Assembly (NCBI GenBank): GCA_004335835.1
Contig: RWJK01001824.1
Span: 1-19,362 of the forward strand
Direction: 5' to 3'
Source of the DNA: Scenedesmus sp. ARA3
Lineage: Eukaryota; Chlorophyta; Chlorophyceae; Sphaeropleales; Scenedesmaceae
Length of the DNA stretch: 19,362 bases
The notes beneath the pieces were generated by a model. It saw nothing but the letters and a program-made list of their open reading frames with translations. It was not told the origin of the DNA and searched no databases. The translations under genes and the position numbers were made by a program. The first letter of the stretch is position 1, and the number at the start of each line of letters is the position of its first letter. This document shows positions 1 to 8,313 of the stretch, one piece after another.

Positions 1-494
1 AACAGCGCCGCTCACGTCATTTCTTTCATCTCAACGCTGAAATGGAAGTGATGACGTGGGTGGCGCTGCTAGTGCCAGCCCTGTGTGCTGTGGCGCCAGC
101 ACAGCTGCACAGCTGCTGCTACTGCTATGCCGCCTTAACATTCCTCCCAGCATACCTGCTGCCTTGCTGGCACAATTCTGCTGTGTTACAAAGCTGGTAC
201 TAACAGCGCCGCTCACGTCATCTCCTTCATCTCTACGCAGGAATGGAAGTGATGACTTGGGGGGCGTTGCTAGTGCCAGCCTTGTGTGTTGTGGTGCCAG
301 CACACCTGCATTACTGCTGCTACTGCTACGCTGCTTTCATCCTTTACCCTAGCATACCAGCTGCCTTGCTGGCACAGTAGTGCTGTGTTACAAGGCTGGT
401 ACTAACAGCGCCGCTCACATCATCTCCTTCATATCTACGCCGAAATGGAAGTGATGACGTGGATGGCGCTGCTAGTGCCAGCCTTGTGTGTTGT
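1..494 (+). repeat. Three-copy ~202-bp tandem repeat, possibly carrying a terminal exon of an upstream gene
   Basis: Three imperfect copies begin near 1, 202 and 404. Each contains the block around 'CGCCGCTCACRTCAT' and ends in a 'CTAGTGCCAGCC' stretch. In one frame, 151-252 and 353-454 are both exactly 102 nt, both follow a pyrimidine-rich tract ending in AG (CCCAG, CCTAG), and both encode 33 residues with a shared core 'KAGTNSAAH' and end '.WK' plus TGA. The first copy, cut by the window edge, ends the same way at 49-51. A second frame is also partly conserved (around 'MEVMTW.ALLVPALC') and in copy 3 stays open to a TGA at 598-600, so the coding frame is not settled. I do not recognise the peptide in either frame. 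It could be the C-terminal exon of a membrane protein gene that lies mostly left of the window. Confidence 0.45.
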
Positions 495-755
495 TTGTGC
501 TAATGTATGCTCGCCAAAGCAGCGCAGAAACATTTGGCATAGTGCAGCTGTTGGCAACTTTTCGACGATTGCGCTCGCAGCAACTGCAGTGATTGCATGA
601 ATGAGCTACGCATGGTGTGTTCATACTTAACACCCCCGTAAGTTAGGGAAGGGGACGTGTGTGGCGATAAGGACACCCCATGCGCCTCCACGCCTCCAAC
701 CATCCTCACTGATTCCTAGGGCTCAGCAAGGTACCCGTGGGGCCATTAGGTTTTG
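455..755. other. Intergenic stretch after the 202-bp repeat
   Basis: After the third repeat copy decays (about 494) I see no gene supported by homology. One frame continues open from copy 3 to a TGA at 598-600, with a hydrophobic end, and could be a C-terminal tail. The rest has no recognisable structure and would be 3' UTR or intergenic DNA, or 3' UTR of the retrotransposon remnant on the opposite strand. Confidence 0.4.
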
Positions 756-1169
756 TCACTTCTTCCTTTTGACTGTGGTTCTGTGGTGTGGAGTAGAACC
801 ATGGCAGGGGTGTTTTAGCCCTGTAACCTTATGCTTGGTGCCAAGCTTGTGCTGCAGTAGAGCGCGCCTGTGTTTCCACATTTCTCCCACTGCTTCTACT
901 GACTTGAAGTGAAGTCGTTGGAGCAGACTATCCAGAGAGTGTCCTTTCACGCCGAGATTTTCTGATAATTGCTTGCCGACGTCCTTGTAGATCACTCCAC
1001 CAACTCCTAGCAGGAGAACGCAGTGCGTCGTGACTGCACTGAACAATGCCCTGCAGGCTCTAGCATGACAGCCGGCCGCCTCGAGCTTGTTGACTGTTGG
1101 CGCGTTTGCGCCAAAGCTGCCAATCCCATGAACCTTTTCTATACCAATACCATTACATATATCATATTC
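756..1169 (-). mobile_element. Probable non-LTR retrotransposon remnant (C-terminal end of the ORF)
   Basis: The minus strand is open for 137 codons between an in-frame stop at 1170-1172 and a stop at 756-758. There is no ATG start, as expected for a fragment. The centre reads 'CVLLLGVGGVIYKDVGKQL', then 'LGVKGHSLDSLLQRLH', 'KSV' and 'RRALL'. From memory this order (hydrophobic LGvgGtiY, then LGv, then LhxhSv, then RRxle) is the usual C-terminal tail of LINE polyproteins in algae and animals, downstream of the reverse transcriptase. No RT catalytic motif is present, so the element is truncated and presumably dead. It lies where the first exons of the downstream transporter would be expected. 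The alternative is an unrelated host gene fragment. Confidence 0.42.
822..826 (+). terminator. Candidate TGTAA polyadenylation motif
   Basis: TGTAA is the usual polyadenylation signal in volvocine and related green algae. This one lies downstream of the last repeat copy at 1-494 and could serve the unidentified upstream gene. It overlaps the antisense retrotransposon remnant and the motif is short, so it is weak evidence alone. Confidence 0.15.
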
Positions 1170-1190
1170 CTATATGTAATATTTCTACCT

Positions 1191-1870
1191 GCACCCTGAG
1201 CAAGTCCTTGGTGGCATGCTGGCTGCCGCGTTGAGCCCTCGCCTGATGCTGGCGCCGGGCCTCATTGCCACCAGCGGCATCGACATAGCCACAGGCGTGG
1301 CACTGCTGCAAACAATCACAGCAGCTCCTTGCAGGCATGAGCAAGCCCATGGGCGGCATGCTGCTTACCCGATTTTAAAAGCAATGGGATGACTCTGTGG
1401 CGCTACTCAACCCTCGGTCACTGATGCTGCTGTCCTGTCTCAACACTGCGGCCTGCAGGCATGAGCAAGTTCCTGGGCGGTATGCTGGGCGCCTGCTGCT
1501 GTATTGAGCCGTCGCCGCGCTGCCTGCCGATTCTGTGTTACTGCTGCGGTCTTGGCTGCACTGCCTTATCACTACTGCACTCCCTGCAGGCCTAAGCAAG
1601 TTCCTTGTCAATCCCTAACACTGCATGAGAAAGTACTGCACAAATACGCTGTACTGCACTGCACATGCAGGCCTCAGCAAGTTCCTGGGTGGCATGCTGG
1701 GTGCCGCTTTCAGCCTGCGCCTGATGCTGGCGCTGGGGCTGATCACCACATCTGCAGGCTTTTGCAATTACACTTTACTGCATTGCTCGCAGGCCTGAGT
1801 AAGTTCCTTGGTGGGATGCTGGGTGCTGCGTTCAGCCCGCGCCTGATGCTTGCTCTGGGCTTGATCGCCA
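1191..1870 (+). repeat. Array of six copies of the first visible transporter exon edge (acceptor side)
   Basis: Besides the working exon start at 1793, five degenerate copies of its first part lie upstream, with exon-equivalent starts near 1194, 1335, 1459, 1590 and 1671. All except the first keep the GCAG acceptor immediately before the copied exon. The copied lengths differ, from about 20 nt (1590) to about 100 nt (1194), and the spacing is irregular at 81-141 bp. The copy at 1671 matches about 78 nt of exon with roughly ten synonymous and two nonsynonymous codon changes. The copy at 1194 is frameshifted and has lost its AG. Confidence 0.85.
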
Positions 1871-4800
1871 CCAGCGGCATCAACGTGGCTTTTGGCTTCA
1901 CCAGCGGTGTGTGGTGGTGGACGATGCTGTGGGCGCTGAATGGAGGCATCCAGGTTGGTTGCAAGCCCTTTGAGACACAACAACCAGACCACAACCACAG
2001 CAAAACAGCTCGTGCAAGTAGCAGTTCACTAGCAGATGTGCAGTGCAGTGCCACCTTGTGCAGTAGCGCATGACAGTGCGAATGCTCAAGGCTCAAGCCT
2101 TCACCAGTGCCATGAGGTGGTGGACGCTGCTGTGCGCGCTGAACAGGAAGCATTCAGGCGAGAGCTGCTTGTTTTATTCCAAAAGCTAAGCTGAAGCTGG
2201 CTACAGCAATGAATGCAAGCAGTCAGCCTGCAGCAAGCCAGTGCAGTGCAATGTAGCGGTGGAGTACTACAGTGCAGTAGCGAGATACAATGAGGGTTTG
2301 CACCTGTGTAGAGTGCAATGCAGCGCAGTGTGCTGCCTTCCACGTGCCGGACCACGCTGAACATGTGTCTGGTGTGCTGCTGCAGGGCATCGGCGCTCCC
2401 GCCTGCGCGATGCTGCTGACGCGCTGGTTTGCTGCTCGTGAGCGCGGCACCTACTGGGGCCTCTGGGTGAGCTGCTGAGCGTACTATCAAGTACAAAGTT
2501 CTGCTGCATATCCTGCTGAGACTAACTGCACATCCTCCAGCAAGCGTGGCACCTACTGGGGCCTCTGGGTAAGCTTGCTTGCTGCCCAGCTGCACTTCAT
2601 GCTTAGCAGGACCGCACACAACAGCACATATGTTTTAAGGTCCCTGCATACCATGTTCCCATATCTTTTCATGCACATCATGCGCCACTGTATTGCTTAT
2701 GATCAGGCTCAGCTGAGACTACAGGTCCATTGCAAACACAACCTGCATGTGCTGCCACGCCACCCCAAGAGCATCTCCACCGATTTGGGGAGCTTCCTGA
2801 GCACCCTGGTGTTGCCATACTACCATTCCACCCCTGGATCACTCGTGGCTTACCCTGCTTGCACTGTCCCCTCACTTCACCACCCTCTCTCCACCCCCCA
2901 CCCCCTCCAGAACATCTCCACCAACCTTGGGGTTTTCCTGAGCCCTCTTGTTGCCGGCTACCTGGCCAAGCACTTTGCGTGCCACATCCTGCTAAACTGC
3001 TTTGCAACATGCATCTGCCGCTTGCTCCACCCTACGACCTTGCACCTGCAAGCCATGACTCACCTTTTGCCACCCTGCATGCACTGCTGCTTTGCTTTCT
3101 CACCACCAGAACATCTCCACCAACCTGGGTGGCTTCCTGAGCCCTCTTGTTGTCGGCTACCTGGCCAAGCACTTTGGCTGGCAGTGGGGCCTCATGGCCC
3201 CTGGCATGTTTGGGCTGGCGGCAGGCACAGTGCTGCTGTTCGCACTGGCTGACAAACCTGAGGATACAGGTGAGCTGTCTTATGTTTATTTTTGTGTCGG
3301 CTTTGGTGCCTAATGACGCATTGCCTAGCTGTGAAGTGCTGCTGTTTGCACTGGCAGACAAGCCCGAGGACACAGGTGGGCTTCCTATACTGATGAGCAC
3401 TGACTTGCACAGAGCGCAAACTGAGATTGTATAACCAACCCAACTGCAGCCACTTCTGCTGTTTGCACTGGCTGACAACCCTGAGGACACAGGTGGGCAG
3501 CCTTGACTGATGGTCCGGTTGGAAGATGAGGCTGTGGCCTGCCTGGTGCCTTTTGCAGCTGCAAGGTCTTCGCGCCGGGATGCATGCGGGCTACCCCTGT
3601 AGGGTTAACTGCTTACGCTGCTGCCTTGCGCCACTGCACCAGGCTTCTTGGCTGTTGGCGCGCTCAAGGCACCAGCGCCACATTACTGACGTTGGTGCGC
3701 CTGTCCGCGCCCAGGCTCACTGCGCCGTGCAGGCTTCCTGCCTGTGGAAACTGTAAAACAGCCAGCGCCAGGCGCTGACAAAGCCAAGCAGTCTGCAGGA
3801 GCAGCGCTCACACAACCATTGCCTCTGCCCTTGTTGCAACGGTGACGTGCAAGTTTCCCGCCCGTGAAAGCAGTCAAGGAGCCAGCGCCAGGCGCCGACA
3901 AGGCCAAGCAGTCTGCGGGTGCCATGATTAGTTGTTGCGCTGACCCCCCTCCCTGTTCACTGCTACGCTGCAACCTGCAGGCTTCCCGCCTGTTGAAGCT
4001 GTCAAGGAGCCAGCGGCAGGCGCTGACAAGGCCAAGCAGTCTGCAGGGGCAGCGCTGGCTGACAGCATGAAGGAGGTGGTCACCAGCTGGCGCACATGGC
4101 TGCTGGCACTGGTCTACTTCTTCGTGTGAGTGCTAAAAGCTGCGGCAACAGCAGCAATTGCTCCGTTGATGTTGGTTGATATAGATAGTTCACTGGGAAA
4201 GCAGCTACTGCATTTGGTTGCATGAATGTTTGGCATCCCTGCTGCAGGTTGGGAGTTTAAGAGCCGGCATCACACACAGCTTGCAGTGAACAGGTTATCA
4301 GGGGAAGCAGTGGTGTGCTGACAGCATGAAGGAGGTGCACCAGCTGCGCACATGGCTGCTGGCACTGTTCTACTTCTTTGTGTGAGCGGCAGCAGCAGGG
4401 TTGGCGGCAGCAGCAGCAGCGGTGGCAGCAGCATGACAATACCAAGTGGGAAGGTGCCTGTTGCATGTGCAATCATGCATGCATGGTTGCTCTGTGTACA
4501 TGACGGTTGCACAGCTCTTCGTTGAGGGGCGAACGCCTGTACCGCACTCAGGCGCTGCTGACTCTCGTGGGCATCTTTCTGCTAGCAAGCTGTGGTTCAA
4601 CGTCTGCTGCTGCTGCTGCAGCCGCAGCCGTGATCTACTGCCCATCCCAGCTACCTCACCCACCAGGGTGTGCCAGCTGCCTCATTGTCGGCCCGTATCC
4701 CGCGTTGACCTGTGCTGCTGCCGCTGCTGCTGCCACATGCATTTCCCTCTGCTGCCGCAGCTACCTCATCCGCCAGGGCTGCACCAGCTGGCTCATCTTC

Positions 4801-6234
4801 ATGCATGCATCCCGCCTTGACCTGTGTTCCTGCTGCCGCTGCCGCTGCTGCTGCTGCCAAATGCATCATCCTCTGCTGCCGCAGCTACCTCATCTGCCAG
4901 GGCTGCACCAGCTGCCATAGTGTCTGCTTGCATCCTGCATTAACCTATGTTGTTGCTGCTGCTGCTGCTGCCAACTCCCATATCTTGACTGCCGCAGCTA
5001 CCTCATCCGCCAGGGCTGCACCAGCTGGCTCATCTTCTACCTGCTGGAGGCCAAAGGCGCAGTGGACGCAGCAGCAGCAGCCATCACAGTGTCAGGTACG
5101 GCAGGCTGCCTTGTTCCCTGCTTGTTGCAGCGACCCTGGCCTAGCTGGGTCTAGTCTTGTTGCACACAAACACTCTGCAGCTCTCTCCCCTTGGTTCACA
5201 TGTGCCCTCCGCCTCCAATTCAACCCGCTGCTTTGCCTGTGGCTACTGCAACAGGCCTGGAGCTAGGCGGCCTCCTGGGCGGCACCCTGTCAGGCGTGCT
5301 TTCTGACAAGTCCATCCGCGCCGCGAAAGCAGACCCCAACGCCGGGCTGGTGGGCCGGCGCGTGCAGATCGTTATGGCTTACACGGTGGCATGCATTGGC
5401 GTGCTGCTGGCACTGAAGCAGGTGCCCACAGGGGCGGCTTCAGTGCAGTGGCTGGTCATCGCTGCGCTGGGCTTCACCATCTATGGCCCGCAGGTGCGTC
5501 TGTGGCCAAATAGTAGTGGTGTGGTGAGGGGTTTGCTTTTGCTGTGGTGGGGCGTTGGGTCCTTGCTGTGCTGTGCTGGGATGTGCCTTATGCACCTTGC
5601 TGCACTGGGTGCGACCATATACCGCCAGTAGGTGTCTTTGTGGTGGTGTCTTGCGGGGGTGTTGCTGCTGGCACTGAAGCAGGTGCCCACAGGGGCGGCT
5701 TCAGTGCAGTGGCTGGTCATTGCTGCGCTGGGCTTCACCATCTATGGCACGCAGGTGCGTCTGTGGCCACAATACAGTTGGTGTTGTGCTGAGGGGTTAG
5801 GTTTTGCTGCACGGAGGGCTTTGGGGCGTTGCTGTGCTGAGATGGGATGCACCTTGCTGCGCTGGGCGTCACCAAATACCGCCAGCAGGTGGGTTTGTGA
5901 TGGTGGCGTGCATTAGCGTGCTGCTGGCACTGAAGCAGGTGCCCACTGGGGCGGCTTCAGTGCAGTGGCTGGTCATTGCTGCGCTGGGCTTTACTATCTA
6001 TGGCCCGCAGGTGCGTGTGCGGTACGCCAATTGTGGTCAGCGAGTGGTGTGCTGCAGCTGTCTCCAGCAAGCCAGACTACTGCCACACAAAGTGTGTTGC
6101 ATTACATTACATTACATTACATGCTCCACTCAACGAGGAGTGGGAACCCCATTCAGGAGCCAACTAGTTGCACTAGCCATCTTTGCAGGCGCGGGCGCAT
6201 CACATAACAACAATAAAACAACAACAATAATAAA

Positions 6235-6290
<56 letters not shown>

Positions 6291-7114
6291 GCACGCCCTG
6301 TGGCCTGTCCCCGCCTGCCGCAGATGCTTATTGGGCTGTGTGGCGCGGAGCTGATCAGCCCCAAGAGTGTGGGCACATACAGCGCCGTGAATTCGAACAA
6401 TAACAACAGTAGCTCTAACACCCCTTGTGGCCTGTCCTCTCCTGCTGCAGATGTTGATCGGGCTGTGTGGCGCGGAGCTGATCAGCCCCAAGAGTGTGGG
6501 CACATACAGCGCCGTGAAATCAAACAATAACAGCAGTGGCTCTAACACCCCCTGTGGCCTGTCTCGCCTGCCGCAGATGCTGATTGGGCTGTGTGGCGCT
6601 GAGCTGATCAGCCCCAAGAGCGTGGGCGCCAGCCAGGGCATCCTGGGCCTCATCAGCTACATGGGCGCGGCAGCAGCAGGCATCCCGCTGTCATTCATGC
6701 AGGTGGGTAGTGTGACAGTCCTAGCAGGGAAAGCGCAGCAGCAACTTATGATGCATGTACGCATCATCATCATCATCAGCAGCAGCAGCAGCAGCAGGCA
6801 TCTTGCTGTACTTATGCAGGTGGACAGTGTGCTTTTAAACTTCCCAGGGGGTGGGTTTGAGGCCGGGCACTTGCAGCCACTCTGTGTGATTTGCGCGGCC
6901 TCATCAGCTGCAGCTGTAGCCTCATCAGCGGCTGTACTCTGATGTGCTGCTGGTGTGTTGCGTTGTGCTTTCTATCTGCATGCAGGTGCGCTATGGCTGG
7001 AACGGCTACTTCACTGCCATGATCGGCGCCTGCGTTGTCAGCCTGGTGCTGCTGCTGCCGCTGGCCAACGCCAAGAGCTACGTGCAGGCCCAGCGCGACG
7101 CCAAGGCGGCGTGA
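1793..7114 (+). CDS. UhpC/OPA-type hexose-phosphate (organophosphate) antiporter, N-terminus missing
   Basis: Exons: 1793-1953, 2386-2466, 3110-3269, 3981-4125, 4998-5095, 5255-5493, 6577-6702, 6986-7114. All phases match and give about 379 residues ending 'RDAKAA' and TGA. The best family match I know is bacterial UhpC and its algal relatives in the organophosphate:phosphate antiporter branch of the major facilitator superfamily. Landmarks in order are 'LSKFLGGML', 'LGLIATSGINVAFGF', 'TRWFAARERGTYWGLW', 'NISTNLGGFLSPLVVGYLA', 'ELGGLLGGTLSGVLSDKS', 'GPQMLIGLCGAEL' and 'GWNGYF'. UhpC of E. coli has close equivalents such as FGPQMLIG and WSGFF. The protein should exchange sugar phosphates for phosphate across a membrane, plausibly the plastid envelope; substrate and location are inferred. 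About 80 N-terminal residues (first two helices) expected for the family are not found. The MFS motif A Asp-Arg after helix 2 (SDRSNAR in UhpC) reads GAAFSPR here. The first donor is an unusual GTTGGT. All introns carry exon-edge copies. Confidence 0.85.
2102..2157 (+). repeat. Degenerate copy of the 3' end of the first transporter exon
   Basis: This segment of the first visible intron repeats the exon end at about 1900-1953 (ACCAG..., then TGGTGGACG.TGCTGTG, then GCGCTGAA, then CATYCAG). Substitutions and small indels disrupt the frame, and the GT that follows the working exon is GC here. It is a donor-side copy, facing the five acceptor-side copies at the other end of the same exon. Confidence 0.6.
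2541..2573 (+). repeat. Copy of the 3' end of the second transporter exon, with its own donor
   Basis: The last 24 nt of the exon at 2386-2466 (encoding 'RGTYWGLW') recur at about 2547-2570, followed by a better donor, GTAAGC, than the working GTGAGC. The only change inside the copied codons is CGC to CGT, which is synonymous. There is no acceptor in front, so it cannot be an independent exon. Confidence 0.75.
2771..3178 (+). repeat. Three copies of the start of the 'NISTNLGG' exon
   Basis: Exon-equivalent starts are at about 2770, 2911 and 3110 (working copy). The middle copy keeps a pyrimidine-rich acceptor (CCCCCTCCAG) and about 66 nt of exon. It differs by two synonymous (CTT, GGG) and two nonsynonymous (Gly to Val, Val to Ala) codons, then diverges at 'TTTGCG'. 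The first copy is shorter and more diverged. Spacing is about 140 and 200 bp. Confidence 0.8.
3230..3497 (+). repeat. Three copies of the 3' end of the 'NISTNLGG' exon plus donor
   Basis: The working exon end encodes 'LLFALADKPEDTG' up to 3269. It recurs at about 3339-3376 and 3457-3493, each followed by a GTGRG donor-like sequence. The first copy differs from the working exon by five codons, all synonymous (TTT, GCA, AAG, CCC, GAC). The second carries one nonsynonymous change (Lys to Asn). Neither copy has an acceptor at its left edge. Confidence 0.85.
3640..4060 (+). repeat. Four copies of the start of the 'FPPVEAVKEPA' exon
   Basis: Copies begin at about 3642, 3732, 3852 and 3981 (working). 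The encoded loop 'KEPAPGADKAKQSAGA' is recognisable in the second and third copies. The first is strongly diverged but keeps CAG|GCTTC. The third copy lacks the G of the acceptor AG. This exon encodes the hydrophilic central loop between the two six-helix halves of the transporter. The working copy itself reads KEPAAGAD where the intronic copies read APGAD. Confidence 0.8.
4060..4386 (+). repeat. Copy of the 'SMKEVVTSW...YFFV' exon end with its donor
   Basis: The 3' end of the exon at 3981-4125 recurs at about 4316-4380, followed by GTGAGC. It carries small deletions after 'ATGAAGGAGGTG' that break the frame, and a Val to Phe change. It is therefore a clearly decayed donor-side copy. The last Phe codon (TTT versus TTC) is a synonymous difference. 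Confidence 0.75.
4649..5040 (+). repeat. Four copies of the start of the 'YLIRQGCTSWLIF' exon
   Basis: Copies of GCAG|CTACCTCA... lie near 4652, 4761, 4880 and 4998 (working). The second matches the working exon perfectly for about 45 nt, up to 'CTCATCTTC', then diverges at ATGCATGCA. The first and third are more diverged. Each is preceded by a CTG/CCG-rich run acting as the local pyrimidine tract, and this makes the whole intron a low-complexity CTG/GCC region. Confidence 0.8.
5395..6015 (+). repeat. Nested array of the 'LLALKQVPTGAAS...IYGPQ' exon end (three long and two short copies)
   Basis: The last ~100 nt of the exon ending at 5493 recur at about 5655-5753 and 5905-6011, each followed by GTGCGT. 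Between the long copies, at about 5595-5633 and 5849-5890, there are short degraded copies of just the last 35 nt (TTGCTGCRCTGGG, then ACCGCCAG...GGT). The third long copy differs by four synonymous codons and one nonsynonymous (Gly to Ser). The second has Pro to Thr before Gln. The intron therefore consists largely of repeated exon-3'-end/donor units. Confidence 0.88.
6238..6290 (+). repeat. (CAA)n microsatellite in a transporter intron
   Basis: About 17 perfect CAA units follow an A-rich AATAA/ACAACAA stretch in the intron between 5493 and 6577. It sits immediately before the first extra copy of the 'MLIGLCGAEL' exon start. Confidence 0.95.
6297..6635 (+). repeat. Three ~127-bp tandem units carrying the 'MLIGLCGAELISPKSVG' exon start
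   Basis: Exon-equivalent starts are at 6324, 6451 and 6577 (working), each preceded by a CTGCYGCAG acceptor. All three encode the same 17 residues. The first extra copy differs from the working exon by three synonymous codons, the second by four, and no amino-acid change occurs. After the 17 codons both extra copies run into 'ACATACAGCGCCGTGAA' and an intron-like filler ending again in 'CCTGTGGCCTGT'. So the unit comprises acceptor, exon start and filler. Unit lengths of 127 and 126 bp mean the first extra acceptor is not in frame with the last. Confidence 0.9.
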
Positions 7115-7235
7115 GAAGAGGGCATCAAGCCAGCCCTACTTGTGGGCATGTGCCTATGCCACATGTCCTATGTGTGCATAAGCCAATGCAAAGAGCTGCG
7201 TGCAGGCGCAGCGCGACGCCAAGGCGGCGTGAGAA
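7075..7235 (+). repeat. Duplicated stop-codon segment of the transporter
   Basis: The last ~40 nt of the coding sequence (encoding 'VQAQRDAKAA' and TGA, to 7114) recur at about 7196-7236 in the 3' UTR with almost perfect identity. The spacing is about 119 bp. The copy ends in the same GCGGCGTGAGAA context. Confidence 0.85.
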
Positions 7236-8313
7236 CACAAGGCGGCATGGTTGACATGACCTGCGCCAGCCCTGCAGTCTGGCATCGACACCATGCTTTG
7301 ACCGGCGGCTACATAGCTGCATTTATGCGAAGGCCACTGGAAGTTTGATGATTTACTTGATCTTTCTTTTGTGGCAGCATGAGCAGCTGCAGCTTGACGG
7401 GGTGTATCAGCGCAGCGGCATGTCAACAGGGGTTGAGGGAGACACACCAAACTGTTGCATTGCTGCAGTGTGCTGGCAGATGTTGCAGTGAGTTGGCAGG
7501 CTGCGCACACGCAGTCGGGAGCGCTTGCCGGTGGTGGGGATGTGGGTAGGGTATCACAGCTGCGGTAACGGCAGAGCCGTCAACACACGACTCGTGCTGA
7601 GCTCAGCATGAGCATATGCATTGTCTGATATTTGTGCGCTCGCACAGCATGCTGGCTGGTGCGTGTGGTGCCAGACAGTTGGTGTAACACGCAACAACCG
7701 TGGTTGCATGAACTCTGCTGTGGTTGCACTCCTAGCATCAGTGTGAGCAGCTGCTGCGATGCTGCTACCCAGCATGCGCTCAGCGTAGGCTGCTGGGTTG
7801 TTTGCATGCCAGCCTTTACGGACTTGGCTGCGTCTGACTGCTGGCAATGCTGCAGATGTTGTGCGCTGAATAGCAGCTACAGTGGCCCTGCAAGATCGAG
7901 ACGAACTTTTGGATGGTTTTGAATGAACTGAATGGGACCACTGTGTGGCTTCGTGTCACTCCAGACCCTCGGGTGGGGTTCCCCGAACATCAGCCTGAGC
8001 GAGTCACTGCAACTGAGTGACAAGTGAGGGGCAGCGCCAACATATTTGCTAAACACTAATAAGCAAGTTTCAGAAATTTGTCAACGTTTCGCGAAATATC
8101 ACTGTAAACGGTTGTGTCAGCAGGACAAGCGGAGCTGCCCGCTCTCGCAAGCAAAAGTGCGCGAAGGCACATGTCTGCTGCTCGTCACTAAGAAAGTTAG
8201 TCAAAAGCCAGCATGTATCGTCCTGGCAGGATTGCTGCCACAGGTGAGCGTAGCTGCTCAACGGGAGGAAGCTGCTGCTGTTGTTTAGCACCTGCCACAG
8301 CATTGCCACTGTA
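7115..8313. other. Transporter 3' UTR and intergenic region upstream of the UBXN11-like gene
   Basis: Apart from the duplicated stop segment I see no supported gene here. A short inverted repeat (GTCACT at 8003-8008, AGTGAC at 8016-8021) and less repetitive sequence from about 7900 on probably belong to the promoter or 5' UTR of the downstream gene. No clear TATA box could be assigned. Confidence 0.4.
7683..7687 (+). terminator. Candidate TGTAA polyadenylation motif for the transporter
   Basis: This is the first TGTAA I find downstream of the transporter stop, about 570 nt into the presumed 3' UTR. The match to the usual chlorophyte signal is exact, but five bases can occur by chance. Confidence 0.25.

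Noticed and set aside
661..912. 83-codon plus-strand open frame with a hydrophobic stretch, considered as the missing transporter N-terminus
   Set aside because: It is antisense to the retrotransposon remnant, has no OPA-family motifs and no phase-compatible donor that I can identify.
1504..2073. 189-codon plus-strand open frame through the transporter exon copies
   Set aside because: It joins intronic filler to exon 1793-1953 without splicing; only the exon part matches the family.
4370..5266. Several Ala/Cys/Leu-rich open frames of 100-184 codons on both strands
   Set aside because: They are by-products of CTG/GCC-rich filler and repeated exon starts in a transporter intron; only 4998-5095 fits the protein family.
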